Under the pieces are notes generated by a model. It saw only the letters and a list, made by a program, of their open reading frames with translations, was not told where the DNA came from and did not search any database. This document shows, in pieces, positions 37,529 to 46,488 of a stretch of DNA of 64,000 nt; positions within the stretch are counted from its first letter, which is position 1, and each line of letters opens with the position of its first letter. The position numbers and the translations under genes are program-made. Source of the stretch: Bradyrhizobium sp. C9 (GTDB lineage: Bacteria; Pseudomonadota; Alphaproteobacteria; Rhizobiales; Xanthobacteraceae); assembly GCF_002532045.1 (NCBI RefSeq), contig NZ_NWTG01000003.1, positions 248,001-312,000 on the forward strand, in the 5' to 3' direction.

Positions 37529-37927
37529 ATGACAATGGACCAGATGTTATCCAAGTTTCAGCCGGTGGCACTCAGCCTGTTCCGGTTCATCACCGGACTG
37601 CTGCTGTTTCAGTTCGGCGTCGCCAAGCTTTTCAAGTTCCCGCCCGGGACAATGTTCGAGAAGGTCGAACTGTTCTCGTTGATCGGAGCTGCCGGCACGC
37701 TCGAGTTGGTCCTGGGCGGTCTCCTGATGATCGGCCTGTTTTCACGGATCGTGGCCTTCATCCTGGCGGGTGAAATGGCTTTCGCCTACTTCATGGGGCA
37801 CTTCCCGAAAGGCTTCTATCCGCTGCTCAACAACGGCAGTCTGGCGATCGCGTTCTGCTTCGCCTGCCTGTATCTCGCGACCTCGGGCCCAGGCCCGATC
37901 AGCGTCGACGCGATGCGCAAGAGGTAA
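37529..37927 (+). CDS. DoxX family membrane protein
   Basis: A 132-residue four-helix membrane protein of the DoxX family. The conserved segments FRFITGLLLFQFGVAKLF, TLELVLGGLLMIGLFSR and GEMAFAYFMGHFP are all present. In other bacteria DoxX proteins link to thiosulfate metabolism or oxidative stress resistance; the precise role here is unknown. ATG 37529 follows the ribosome site GGGGG. Confidence 0.88.
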   Translation: MTMDQMLSKFQPVALSLFRFITGLLLFQFGVAKLFKFPPGTMFEKVELFSLIGAAGTLELVLGGLLMIGLFSRIVAFILAGEMAFAYFMGHFPKGFYPLLNNGSLAIAFCFACLYLATSGPGPISVDAMRKR

Positions 37928-38028
37928 TCGCAGTCATATCCGCAGCGCGAATGAAATGGTCGAACCCCGAATCTCGAGATTCCGGGTTCGATGCTAACGC
38001 AACGCCTTAGGCAGGTGCTCGCGGCGCG

Positions 38029-38559
38029 TCAGCCCGCCGCCTTCACGCCCAACGGCACCGCGGCTTCGTATTTCGAATTGTGCAGCACCAGCGATGTCCT
38101 CACGTTGCGCACATGCGGCGCCGCCGTGAGGTGGGTGACGAAATCCTGGAACGTCGCCATGTCGGGGGCGACGCATTTGAGGATGAAATCGACTTCTCCC
38201 GACAGCATCCAGCATTCCCGCACCAAGGGCTCGGCGCGCACAAAACTCTCGAAGGCGCGGAGATCAGCGTCGGCCTGGCTCGACAGATGCACCGAGGCGA
38301 ACACCGTGACGTCGAAGCCGAGGCGGCGGGGATCGAGCAGGCCGCGGTAGCCCTGAATGTAGCCCTCCTCTTCCAGCGCCCGGACCCTGCGCAGGCAGGG
38401 TGGCGGCGAGATCCCGACGCGTTTGGCGAGTTCCACATTGGTGATTCGGCCATCGGCCTGGATCTCGGCGAGGATTTTGAGGTCGATCTCGTCAAGGTTC
38501 TTCGACACGCGACTTGGGTTCCCCTCAGGGTTCGGAAGGCTTGGCAGGTCTGCCGGCAA
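38029..38559 (-). CDS. Lrp/AsnC family transcriptional regulator
   Basis: A 176-residue Lrp-type regulator. The N-terminal helix-turn-helix is LDEIDLKILAEIQADGRITN ... ISPPPCLRRVRALEEEGYI, followed by the RAM ligand-binding domain (FDVTVFASVHLSSQADADLR, GEVDFILKCVAPD). A GTG at 38508 (SKNLDEIDLK) would give a shorter protein typical of the family. It is divergent from trxB. Confidence 0.92.
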   Translation of the reverse strand: MPADLPSLPNPEGNPSRVSKNLDEIDLKILAEIQADGRITNVELAKRVGISPPPCLRRVRALEEEGYIQGYRGLLDPRRLGFDVTVFASVHLSSQADADLRAFESFVRAEPLVRECWMLSGEVDFILKCVAPDMATFQDFVTHLTAAPHVRNVRTSLVLHNSKYEAAVPLGVKAAG

Positions 38560-38793
38560 CTCTCATAGCGCAGGCAGCCGGCATTGCGCAATTTTATTGC
38601 GCGTGCAGCGCACGATTTCGCAAATGTGACTTCAGTTCCGGGGAAAAATCGCTGCCATGGATTGCAAATCTTGCATAGCTTCCCAGATATCCTAGACTTG
38701 GATTTGACACTTTTGGCGCCGCCGTGACGCGTTTCCGGGGCGCTTCCCGCACAAGTCCTTGATCAAAATCCCCAAAAACAGAGGGATCTCACA

Positions 38794-39759
38794 ATGCCCG
38801 CGCCTACCCATGCCAAGGTCGTCATCATCGGGTCCGGCCCCGCCGGTTACACCGCAGCGATCTACGCGGCGCGCGCGATGCTCGAACCGATCCTGATCCA
38901 GGGCATTCAGCCGGGCGGGCAGCTCACCATCACCACCGACGTGGAGAACTATCCGGGCTTCGCCGACGTGATCCAGGGCCCCTGGCTGATGGAGCAGATG
39001 GAGAAGCAGGCGGCCCATGTCGGCACCAAGATCGTCACCGATCTCGTCAACAAGCTGGAGCTCGGCCAGCGCCCGTTTCGCCTGACCTGCGACTCCGGCG
39101 ACGTCTATCTCGCCGAGACGGTGATTCTCGCCACCGGCGCCCAAGCGCGCTGGCTCGGGCTGCCCTCGGAAGAGAAATTCCAGGGCGGCGGCGTGTCGGC
39201 CTGCGCGACCTGCGACGGCTTCTTCTACCGCGGCAAGGAGGTCGTGGTGGTCGGCGGCGGCAACACCGCGGTCGAGGAAGCGCTGTACCTGACCAATCAC
39301 GCCTCGCAGGTCACCATCGTGCATCGCCGCGATCACTTCCGCGCCGAGCGCATCCTGCAGGAGCGGCTGTTCAAGCATCCCAAGATCAAGGTGGTGTGGG
39401 ATTCCGCAATCGACGAGATCTGCGGCACCGAGAATCCGAACAAGGTCACCCATGTGCGGCTCAAGAACGTCAAGACCGGCGCGCTGACCGACCTCAAGAC
39501 CGACGGCGTCTTCATCGCGATCGGCCATGCGCCGGCGACGGAGCTCGTCAAAGGCCAGATCAAGCTGAAACCGTCGGGCTATGTCGAGGTGGCGCCGAAC
39601 TCCACGGCGACCTCGGTGCCCGGCCTGTTCGCCGCGGGCGACGTGGCGGATGAAACCTTTCGGCAGGCGGTCACCGCCGCCGGTCTCGGCTGCATGGCGG
39701 CGCTCGAGGCCGAACGCTTCATTGCTCTTCGCGCGAGCGATCGCGCAGCGGCGGAATAA
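38794..39759 (+). CDS. trxB: thioredoxin-disulfide reductase
   Basis: A 321-residue NADPH-dependent flavoenzyme that keeps thioredoxin reduced. The redox motif CATC is C137-C140; the FAD site IIGSGPAGYTAAIYAARA is at the N-terminus and the NADPH site VVVGGGNTAVEEAL follows the CATC. With TrxC encoded in the sqr operon this supplies thiol-reducing power. It is followed after 2 bases by a lysR gene. Confidence 0.96.
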   Translation: MPAPTHAKVVIIGSGPAGYTAAIYAARAMLEPILIQGIQPGGQLTITTDVENYPGFADVIQGPWLMEQMEKQAAHVGTKIVTDLVNKLELGQRPFRLTCDSGDVYLAETVILATGAQARWLGLPSEEKFQGGGVSACATCDGFFYRGKEVVVVGGGNTAVEEALYLTNHASQVTIVHRRDHFRAERILQERLFKHPKIKVVWDSAIDEICGTENPNKVTHVRLKNVKTGALTDLKTDGVFIAIGHAPATELVKGQIKLKPSGYVEVAPNSTATSVPGLFAAGDVADETFRQAVTAAGLGCMAALEAERFIALRASDRAAAE

Positions 39760-39761
39760 TC

Positions 39762-40682
39762 ATGGCACGATCTCGCGACGGATTTACGGACATGGATTGG
39801 GACAAGCTGAAGGTCTTTCACGCGGCGGCGGAGGCTGGCAGCTTCACGCATGCCGGCGAGCAGCTCGGCCTGTCGCAATCGGCAGTCTCCCGTCAGGTCA
39901 GCGCGCTGGAGCAGGAGCTCTCGGTCTCGCTGTTTCACCGCCACGCCCGCGGCCTGATCCTCACCGAACAGGGCGACCTGCTGTTCCGCACCGCGCATGA
40001 CGTCTTCATGCAGCTGCAGGCGGCGCGCGCCAAGCTCACTGACAGCCGCGAGCGCCCCAGCGGCGACCTCAAGATCACGACGCCGCCGGCACTCGGCATC
40101 AACTGGCTGATCCCGCGGCTCGACGAATTCGTCGCGCTCTATCCGGATATTCGGATCTCGCTGATCGTCACCGATGAGGATCTCGATTTGTCGATGCGCG
40201 AGGCCGACGTCGCGATCCGCACCCGCAAGCCGACCCAGCCCGACCTGATCCAGCGCAAGCTGTTCTCGATCGGCTTCCATGCCTATTGCTCGCCGGAATA
40301 CATCAAGCGCTTCGGCACGCCGCGGACGCTGGATGATCTCGACTCACACCGCATCATCATGCTCGGCGACTCGCAGGTGCCGCCGCATCTGCAGAACCGC
40401 AGCTGGCTGATCGATGCCGGCCGCAACGGCTCCGGGCCGCGCGAACCCTACTTCAAGGTCAACAACATCCTTGGCCTGGTGCGCGCCTGCCAGCAGGGCC
40501 TCGGCATCGCCGCGCTGCCGGACTATCTGGTCGAACAGAACAACCTCGTGCAGCTGTTCGGCGAGTCCGACTCGATCGCGCTCGACACCTACTTCGTCTA
40601 TCCGGAAGAGCTGAAGACAGTGGCCCGGGTGCAGGTGTTCCGCGACTTCGTGGTCAGCAAGGCGCAGCGCTGGCCGTCCTGA
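39762..40682 (+). CDS. LysR family transcriptional regulator
   Basis: A 306-residue LTTR (LKVFHAAAEAGSFTHAGEQLGLSQSAVSRQVSALEQEL at the N-terminus, residues about 14-50, then the effector domain). It directly follows trxB with 2 bases between, so probably one transcript. An ATG at 39792 (MDWDKLKV) is a plausible alternative start. Target unknown. Confidence 0.9.
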   Translation: MARSRDGFTDMDWDKLKVFHAAAEAGSFTHAGEQLGLSQSAVSRQVSALEQELSVSLFHRHARGLILTEQGDLLFRTAHDVFMQLQAARAKLTDSRERPSGDLKITTPPALGINWLIPRLDEFVALYPDIRISLIVTDEDLDLSMREADVAIRTRKPTQPDLIQRKLFSIGFHAYCSPEYIKRFGTPRTLDDLDSHRIIMLGDSQVPPHLQNRSWLIDAGRNGSGPREPYFKVNNILGLVRACQQGLGIAALPDYLVEQNNLVQLFGESDSIALDTYFVYPEELKTVARVQVFRDFVVSKAQRWPS

Positions 40683-40833
40683 TTAAGCCAGCCTTATGGG
40701 CTGGGTTATAGGCTTTCCGCGCTGCCCGTAGAGGCCCCTGAATCTCCGCATGACTGACATGCGAGCTGGATAGTTGCTGCAAGGCGTCCTTGGGGATCAT
40801 AGTGCTTGCACGCTGAGCGGTCGCGTCGCGCAT
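40654..40833 (-). CDS. possible small protein with a strong ribosome site
   Basis: A 59-residue reading frame (MRDATAQRASTMIPKDALQQ...). It is listed because GGAGGAGGGGG lies 3-14 bases before the ATG on the minus strand, far stronger than expected by chance, and because it sits in a gap without other genes. It overlaps the end of the lysR gene by 29 bases. No known family recognised. Confidence 0.35.
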   Translation of the reverse strand: MRDATAQRASTMIPKDALQQLSSSHVSHAEIQGPLRAARKAYNPAHKAGLIRTASAAPC

Positions 40834-40916
40834 ATGTCCCCCTCCTCCAGTGGCGCGGAAGTTCAGTAATCCCTCTTGGAAGGTGATTGTGTCGGCCTCA
40901 CGTGGCCAATACCTTA

Positions 40917-40946
40917 AGCCGGGCTCACTCGAGCCCGGCTTTTTTT
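40917..40946 (+). terminator. strong Rho-independent terminator
   Basis: AGCCGGGCTC and GAGCCCGGCT form a 10-bp stem with an ACTC loop (40917-40940), followed by T to 40946. It is 235 bases after the lysR stop, unusually far for that gene. Confidence 0.88.
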
Positions 40947-40991
40947 CATCCGCTTGTCTTTTCACCTTGCACGTCACGGTCGGCATGTGGA

Positions 40992-41156
40992 TTGACAACA
41001 ACCTCGCAGCGCAGCATCATTATCCGATGATCACGACTTCGTGCGCCGTTCTGTCGTCGAAAAAAGCTCCCCTCCCGGGGACACGAGATCGCGCGCGATA
41101 AGATCACTTTCGCATCCTACCGATCCCGAAACCCCGCCGCCTGGACGGGGTTTTTT
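40992..41156 (+). ncRNA. candidate small RNA gene
   Basis: TTGACA at 40992-40997 is followed by CATTAT (41018-41023, 20-base spacing) or CATCAT (41015-41020, 17-base spacing). Downstream come CCCCTCCCGGGG (a hairpin with a TCCC loop) and the palindrome ATCGCGCGCGAT. It closes with a second good terminator, AAACCCCG/CGGGGTTT (41129-41153) plus T to 41156. This would give an RNA of about 130 bases with a C-rich loop similar in style to alphaproteobacterial anti-SD trans-acting sRNAs. No protein is encoded. Confidence 0.4.
41129..41156 (+). terminator. Rho-independent terminator before the dapA-family gene
   Basis: AAACCCCG (41129-41136) pairs with CGGGGTTT (41146-41153), 9-base loop, continuing into T. 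It precedes the aldolase start by 43 bases. Confidence 0.82.
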
Positions 41157-41198
41157 GTTGGTCCCGTCTCCGGCTTTGCCCCCTCAAGGAGATGGAAC

Positions 41199-42113
41199 AT
41201 GACTGAGCTACACCAGCAATTGCAGGGCCTCTGGCTGCCCCTGATCACGCCGTTCCGCGACGGCGAACTCGACGTCACATCGCTGCGACGCCTCGTGCGG
41301 CACTATGCCGGCGGCCCCGTCGACGGCTTCATCCTCGGTGCAACCTCCGGCGAAGGCATGGCGCTCAGCACCGATGAGCTGGAGGGGCTGGTCAGCGTCG
41401 TGCTCGACGAGCTCAGTGCCAACTCCCGCCATCTGCCAGTCTGCCTCGGGCTCTCCGGCGCCTCAACGGCCAGGATGAAGGATGCGCTGGATGATACGGC
41501 CGACTGGCCGATTAACGGCTATTTGATCGCGAGCCCCTATTACATCAGGCCCTCGCAACGCGGGCTCGTGCAGCACTTCAATGCACTGGCCGATCACGCC
41601 TCGTGGCCGGTGGTGCTCTACAACATTCCGTATCGCACGGCGGTGAACCTGACCAACGAGACGCTGCTGGCACTCGCGGAACATCCCAACATGGCCGGCA
41701 TGAAGGATTGCTGTGCCGACCGCGCGCAGTCGATCGACTTCCTCAACCGCCGGCCCACCGGCTTCCGCGTGCTGACCGGCGAGGACGCACAGACCTTCGA
41801 TGCGCTCTCGGACGGCGCCGACGGCGCGATCCTGCTGTCCGCGCATCTGCAAACGGACACGTTCGCTTCGATCCGCACGCTGCTGAAGCAGGGCAAGCGC
41901 GACGCGGCACTCGCCGCCTGGCAGAGCGTCGTCGGCCTGACCCGGCTGTTGTTCGCGGAACCGAGCCCCGCGCCGGCCAAGCACTGGCTGTGGCGGCAGG
42001 GGCTGATCGACAGCCCCGAGGTGCGGCTGCCGATGGTCGAGGTGAGCGAGGATCTCGCAACCTGGCTCGATGCCGAGATGGAGCGCCGCGCCCAGCTTCT
42101 GCTGCCGGCGTGA
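41199..42113 (+). CDS. dihydrodipicolinate synthase (DapA) family aldolase
   Basis: A 304-residue TIM-barrel lyase of the DHDPS/NAL superfamily. The Schiff-base lysine is in NMAGMKDC and the conserved tyrosine in VVLYNIPYR. The N-terminal loop reads GATSGEG rather than the GTTGES of canonical DapA, where both threonines act in catalysis. It may therefore be a paralogue with another oxo-acid substrate rather than the lysine-pathway enzyme. AAGGAGATGG precedes the ATG. Confidence 0.86.
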   Translation: MTELHQQLQGLWLPLITPFRDGELDVTSLRRLVRHYAGGPVDGFILGATSGEGMALSTDELEGLVSVVLDELSANSRHLPVCLGLSGASTARMKDALDDTADWPINGYLIASPYYIRPSQRGLVQHFNALADHASWPVVLYNIPYRTAVNLTNETLLALAEHPNMAGMKDCCADRAQSIDFLNRRPTGFRVLTGEDAQTFDALSDGADGAILLSAHLQTDTFASIRTLLKQGKRDAALAAWQSVVGLTRLLFAEPSPAPAKHWLWRQGLIDSPEVRLPMVEVSEDLATWLDAEMERRAQLLLPA

Positions 42114-42120
42114 TCGCTCT

Positions 42121-42290
42121 GCTCCCTCGCCCCGCTCTTGCGGGGGCGAGACAAGCGAAGCTTGCTCTTAGAGGGCTGGGGTGAGGGGCTGCTTCCGCAA
42201 ACATAGGTGAGAGACAGACTCGCGGAGAGTCCCCTCACCCGGATCGCATCTTGCGATGCGATCCGACCTCTCCCCGCACGCGGGGCGAGG
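42121..42290. repeat. long palindromic intergenic element (class 2)
   Basis: Opposed arms CTCGCCCCGCTCTTGCGGGGG at the left and TCTCCCCGCACGCGGGGCGAG at the right, with inner GGTGAGGGGCT / AGTCCCCTCACC arms and GGATCGCATCTTGCGATGCGATCC. It lies between convergent genes (aldolase and copper ATPase). Confidence 0.75.
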
Positions 42291-42300
42291 TCAGAAACGC

Positions 42301-44694
42301 CTAATCCAGCTTCACCCTCGAAAGCCTGAGCGCATTGCCGATCACACTGACCGAGGACAGCGCCATCGCGGCGGCGCCGACCATCGGCGACAGCAGGATG
42401 CCGAACAGCGGATACAGCACGCCGGCCGCGATCGGCACGCCGGCGGCGTTGTAGACGAAGGCGAACGCCAGGTTCTGGCGGATGTTGCGCATGGTTGCGA
42501 CCGACAATCGCCGCGCCCGGACCAGGCCCGTCAGGTCGCCGGTGAGCAGCGTGATGCCGGCGCTCTCGATCGCGACATCGGTGCCGCCGCCCATCGCAAT
42601 GCCGACATCGGCCGCGGCGAGTGCCGGCGCATCGTTGACGCCATCGCCCGCCATCGCGACGACACGGCCCTCGCCGCGCAGCCGCTGCACGACCTCGCTC
42701 TTGCGCTCCGGCAGCACGCCGGCCTCGACCTCGTCGATGCCGAGTGTCTCCGCCACCGCGCGCGCGGTGGTCTCATTGTCGCCGGTGAGCATCACGATGC
42801 GCAGGCCCTCGGCGCGCAGCGCCTGCAGCGCGCCGGCTGCCGACGGCTTGACCGGATCGGCAATCGCGATCACGCCGGCGACGCGGCCATCGACCGCGAC
42901 ATAGATCGCCGTCGCGCCATCCCGCCGTGCAGCTTCCGCGGCCTGGTCCAGCGCTGACGTTGCGATCTTCAACTCGTCCATGAGCACGGCATTGCCGAGC
43001 GCGACCTGCTTGCCCTCGACAGTGCCGGTCGCGCCCTTGCCGGAGGGCGAGGCAAAATTGCTGACGGCCGCCGATGCCAGCTTGCGCTCCCTCGCGGACG
43101 CGATGATCGCCTGCGCTAGCGGATGCTCGCTGCCCTGCTCGACGCTGGCGGCAAGGCGCAGCAAATCGTTCTCGTCGACCGCTTCGGAGGCAATGATGCG
43201 CACGACCTTCGGCTTGCCCTCGGTCAGCGTGCCGGTCTTGTCGATCACCAGCGTATCGATCGCTTCCATCCGCTCCAGCGCCTGCGCGTCGCGGATCAGG
43301 ATGCCGGAATGCGCGCCGCGGCCGACACCGACCATGATCGACATCGGCGTTGCCAGCCCTAACGCACAGGGACAGGCGATGATCAGCACCGTGACGGCGG
43401 CGACCAGCGCGAAGGTCAGGCGTGGCTCGGGACCGAACACCGTCCAGGCGATGAAGGCGAGCGCGGCCGCGGCGATCACCGCCGGCACGAACCAGCCGGC
43501 GACGCGGTCGGCAAGCCGCTGGATCGGCGCGCGCGAGCGCTGCGCCTTCGCCACCATGTCGACGATGCGCGACAGCATGGTGTCGCGGCCGACCTTCTCG
43601 GCGCGCATCACAAGGCCGCCGCTTTGGTTGACGGTGCCGCCGATCACGCTCGCGCCTTCGGCCTTCGTGACCGGCATCGATTCACCCGTGACCATGGATT
43701 CGTCGATGACCGCGCTGCCCTCGATGACGACGCCGTCGACCGGCACCTTCTCGCCGGGGCGCACGCGCAGGCGGTCGCCGACCTTGATCGCGTCGATGTC
43801 GATATCCTCGTCACCGTGATCGGTGACGCGCCGCGCGGTCTTGGGCGCAAGGCCGAGCAGCGCGCGGATCGCACCCGAGGTCTGCGCGCGAGCACGCAAT
43901 TCCAGCACCTGGCCGAGCAGCACCAGCACCGTGATCACGGCCGCCGCCTCGAAATACACCGCGACTGCACCATGCATGTCGCGGAACGCCGGCGGGAACA
44001 GCTGCGGCGCCAATGTCGCGACCACGCTGTAGAGATAGGCGACGCCAACGCCCATCGCGATCAGCGTGAACATGTTGAGGTTGCGCGTGACCACCGACTG
44101 CCAACCGCGCACGAAGAACGGGGCGCCGGCCCACAGCACGACGGGCGTCGCCAGCACGAACGAAATCCAGTTCGACCAGGTCTGCGGCACCAGATGCATC
44201 AGCCCGAGATGGCTGCCCATTTCGAGCACGAACACCGGCAGCGTCAGCGCCAGCGCGATCCAGAAGCGCCTGACCATATCGATCAGTTCAGGATCCGGCC
44301 CATCGTCGAGCGAGATCTGCTCCGGCTCCAGCGCCATGCCGCAGATCGGGCAGCTGCCGGGTCCGACCTGGCGCACCTCAGGATGCATCGGGCAGGTGTA
44401 GATGGTGCCGGCCGGCATCGGCGGCTCCGCCTCGCGCGGCTTGAGATACTTCTCCGGCTCGGCCTCGAAACGCTCGCGGCAACGGCCGCTGCAGAACAGG
44501 TACTCCTCGCCCTTGTAGCTGAAGCGGTGCTTGGCGGTCGCCGGGTTGACCTTCATGCCGCAGACCGGATCGATCGCAAACGTCGCCTCGGCCGGCGTCG
44601 TGTGGTGATCATGCTTGCCGCCGCAGCAGGAATGCGCGGCCGCGCCGTGATCGTGATGATCGGCGTGCGAATGGTCGTGTTTTGCGTCTGCCAC
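42301..44694 (-). CDS. copA: copper-translocating P-type ATPase
   Basis: A 797-residue heavy-metal P1B ATPase that exports copper. Its N-terminus is His-rich (about residues 5-31), followed by a YHS domain (DPVCGMKV, residues about 42-85) and a heavy-metal binding motif (YTCPMHPE ... CPICGM). The metal-transport motif [10 protein letters not shown], phosphorylation site [13 protein letters not shown] dipeptide SEHPL and the hinge GDGVNDAP are all intact. Eight membrane helices are expected. Divergent from csoR, whose operator lies between them. Confidence 0.93.
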   Translation of the reverse strand: MADAKHDHSHADHHDHGAAAHSCCGGKHDHHTTPAEATFAIDPVCGMKVNPATAKHRFSYKGEEYLFCSGRCRERFEAEPEKYLKPREAEPPMPAGTIYTCPMHPEVRQVGPGSCPICGMALEPEQISLDDGPDPELIDMVRRFWIALALTLPVFVLEMGSHLGLMHLVPQTWSNWISFVLATPVVLWAGAPFFVRGWQSVVTRNLNMFTLIAMGVGVAYLYSVVATLAPQLFPPAFRDMHGAVAVYFEAAAVITVLVLLGQVLELRARAQTSGAIRALLGLAPKTARRVTDHGDEDIDIDAIKVGDRLRVRPGEKVPVDGVVIEGSAVIDESMVTGESMPVTKAEGASVIGGTVNQSGGLVMRAEKVGRDTMLSRIVDMVAKAQRSRAPIQRLADRVAGWFVPAVIAAAALAFIAWTVFGPEPRLTFALVAAVTVLIIACPCALGLATPMSIMVGVGRGAHSGILIRDAQALERMEAIDTLVIDKTGTLTEGKPKVVRIIASEAVDENDLLRLAASVEQGSEHPLAQAIIASARERKLASAAVSNFASPSGKGATGTVEGKQVALGNAVLMDELKIATSALDQAAEAARRDGATAIYVAVDGRVAGVIAIADPVKPSAAGALQALRAEGLRIVMLTGDNETTARAVAETLGIDEVEAGVLPERKSEVVQRLRGEGRVVAMAGDGVNDAPALAAADVGIAMGGGTDVAIESAGITLLTGDLTGLVRARRLSVATMRNIRQNLAFAFVYNAAGVPIAAGVLYPLFGILLSPMVGAAAMALSSVSVIGNALRLSRVKLD

Positions 44695-44724
44695 GAAGAC
44701 TCTTCCCGGCCGGGATCCGGCCTC

Positions 44725-44753
44725 TTGATTTGTATACCCTAGGGGGGTATATG
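44725..44753 (+). promoter_or_regulatory. csoR promoter with CsoR operator
   Basis: TATACCC (44733-44739) and GGGTATA (44745-44751) form a 7-base inverted repeat around TAGGG, a close match to type CsoR operators (GTATACCC...GGGTATA). It overlaps the probable -10 TATATG (44748-44753), which is 17 bases after TTGATT (44725-44730). Copper-loaded CsoR would release this site, freeing csoR and the divergent copA. Confidence 0.85.
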
Positions 44754-44759
44754 AGACCT

Positions 44760-45035
44760 ATGAGAGACGACGTCAAGACATCCTGTTTAAAACGGCTCAA
44801 ACGGATCGAGGGTCAGATCCGCGGATTGGCCGCCATGGTCGAGGAAGACCGCTATTGCATCGACGTGGTGACGCAGATCGCCGCGGCGCGCGCGGCGCTC
44901 CGCCGCGTCGAGGAAGAGGTCCTGCGCGATCATGTCGCCCATTGCGTCGAGCATGCGATCTCGTCCGGCGACAAGGCCGACCAGCGGCGCAAGATCGCCG
45001 AGCTGATGGATGTGATCGGCCGCGCGGATAGGTGA
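44760..45035 (+). CDS. csoR: copper-sensing repressor CsoR
   Basis: A 91-residue all-helical repressor of the CsoR/RcnR family. Cu(I) ligands are Cys in DRYCIDV, His in RDHVAHC and the following Cys; relative spacing matches the C-H-C triad of the family. I choose ATG 44760; with ATG 44751 the ligands would number C36, H61 and C65, but that codon lies inside the predicted -10 box. Divergent from the copper ATPase. Confidence 0.88.
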   Translation: MRDDVKTSCLKRLKRIEGQIRGLAAMVEEDRYCIDVVTQIAAARAALRRVEEEVLRDHVAHCVEHAISSGDKADQRRKIAELMDVIGRADR

Positions 45036-45102
45036 AGCGAGCACAGTCTCGCTTCTTCCGCTCGCTCTTACAGGATGATCAGCGGCCTTGCCGCATATTC
45101 AG

Positions 45103-45223
45103 TGTCGTCCCGGCGAAGGCCGGGACCCATTACCACAGGGAGTGGTTGTTCGTGCGGGCTGGGGCCCCGGCGTGCTTCATAACCAGGGCCGGTGGTTATG
45201 GGTCCCGGCTTCGCCGGAACGAC
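45103..45223. repeat. palindromic intergenic element, class 1 (copy B)
   Basis: Left arm TGTCGTCCCGGCGAAGGCC... and right arm ...CGGCTTCGCCGGAACGAC, with ACCCATTACC / GGTTATGGGT inside and a 65-base spacer. It lies between csoR and ychF, convergent genes. Confidence 0.85.
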
Positions 45224-45264
45224 GTGGGGAGAGAGCGGTGCTTATGCGCGGCTGAACAAGGTGA

Positions 45265-46362
45265 TCAGGTATTGAACCTGAAGTGCATGACGTCGCCGTC
45301 GGCGACGACGTAGTCCTTGCCTTCGAGCCGCAGCTTGCCGGCATCGCGCGCGCCAGCTTCGCCGTTGCCGGCGATGTAATCCTCATACGCGATGGTCTCG
45401 GCGCGGATGAAGCCCTTCTCGAAATCGGTATGGATCACGCCGGCGGCGGCAGGCGCCTTGGTGCCGCGGTCGATGGTCCAGGCGCGCGCTTCCTTCGGGC
45501 CGACGGTGAAATAGGTGATGAGGTCGAGCAGCCGGTAGCCGGCGCGGATCAGCCGGTCGAGCCCGGCCTCTTCGAGGCCCAACGTCTCCAGGAAGTCGAC
45601 ACGCTCCTCGCGCGACAGCGTTGCGATCTCGGATTCGATCTTGGCCGAGATCACGACCGCGACCGCGCCCTCTTCCTTCGCGCGCTCGAATACCGCCTTG
45701 GAGAAATTGTTGCCGTCCTTGGCCGAGCCTTCCTCGACGTTGCAGACATAGAGCACGGGCTTAGAGGTCAGGAGCCCGAGCATGCGGAAGGCACGCTCCT
45801 CCTCCGGCTTGCGTTCCAGCGCACGCGCCGGCTTGCCGTCGCGCAGCAGCACCAGCGCGCGGTTGACGAGCTCGAGCTGCTCCTTGGCTTCCTTGTCGTT
45901 GCCCTTGGCCTTCTTCGACAGATTGTCGACGCGCTTCTCCAGGCTGTCGAGGTCGGACAGCATCAGCTCGGTCTCGATGGTCTCGATGTCGGCGAGCGGC
46001 GCGATCTTGCCTTCGACATGGGTGATGTCGGAGTCCTCGAAGCAGCGCACCACATGGGCTATGGCGTCGACCTCGCGGATGTTGGCAAGGAACTGGTTGC
46101 CGAGGCCTTCGCCCTGCGAGGCGCCGCGCACCAGACCTGCGATGTCGACGAAGGTCAGCCGGGTCGGGATGATCTGCGCGGACTTCGCAATCGCCGACAG
46201 CTTCTCAAGCCGCGGATCGGGCACCGCCACCTCGCCGACATTCGGCTCGATGGTGCAAAACGGATAGTTCGCCGCCTGGGCGGCCGCCGTCTCGGTCAGT
46301 GCATTGAACAGCGTCGATTTGCCGACGTTCGGCAGCCCGACGATCCCGCATTTGAATCCCAT
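45265..46362 (-). CDS. ychF: redox-regulated ATPase YchF
   Basis: A 365-residue Obg-family P-loop ATPase that binds the 70S ribosome and affects oxidative stress response. The G1 motif is GLPNVGKST; the G3 is [16 protein letters not shown] is the switch I region, and the C-terminal TGS domain ends the protein ([19 protein letters not shown]). It follows pth and rplY on the same strand, the usual arrangement. Confidence 0.96.
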   Translation of the reverse strand: MGFKCGIVGLPNVGKSTLFNALTETAAAQAANYPFCTIEPNVGEVAVPDPRLEKLSAIAKSAQIIPTRLTFVDIAGLVRGASQGEGLGNQFLANIREVDAIAHVVRCFEDSDITHVEGKIAPLADIETIETELMLSDLDSLEKRVDNLSKKAKGNDKEAKEQLELVNRALVLLRDGKPARALERKPEEERAFRMLGLLTSKPVLYVCNVEEGSAKDGNNFSKAVFERAKEEGAVAVVISAKIESEIATLSREERVDFLETLGLEEAGLDRLIRAGYRLLDLITYFTVGPKEARAWTIDRGTKAPAAAGVIHTDFEKGFIRAETIAYEDYIAGNGEAGARDAGKLRLEGKDYVVADGDVMHFRFNT

Positions 46363-46413
46363 GTTCGTCCCGATCTCTCGCGCTCACGCAGCGCGGCTGA
46401 ACTGAGTGAAGTC

Positions 46414-46483
46414 GTCATACGCGGGCTTGACCCGCGTATCCATCCCACTTGAATGGATAGCCGGGTCGAGCCCGGCGATGACG
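46414..46483. repeat. palindromic element, class 3 (GTCAT/ATGAC ends)
   Basis: GTCAT (46414) to ATGAC (46483) encloses three nested hairpins: ATACGCGGG-CTTGA-CCCGCGTAT, ATCCAT...ATGGAT and GCCGGG-TCGA-CCCGGC. It sits in the 126-base gap between pth and ychF, inside an otherwise continuous gene run. A shortened relative is at 59899. Confidence 0.75.
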
Positions 46484-46488
46484 AGGGT

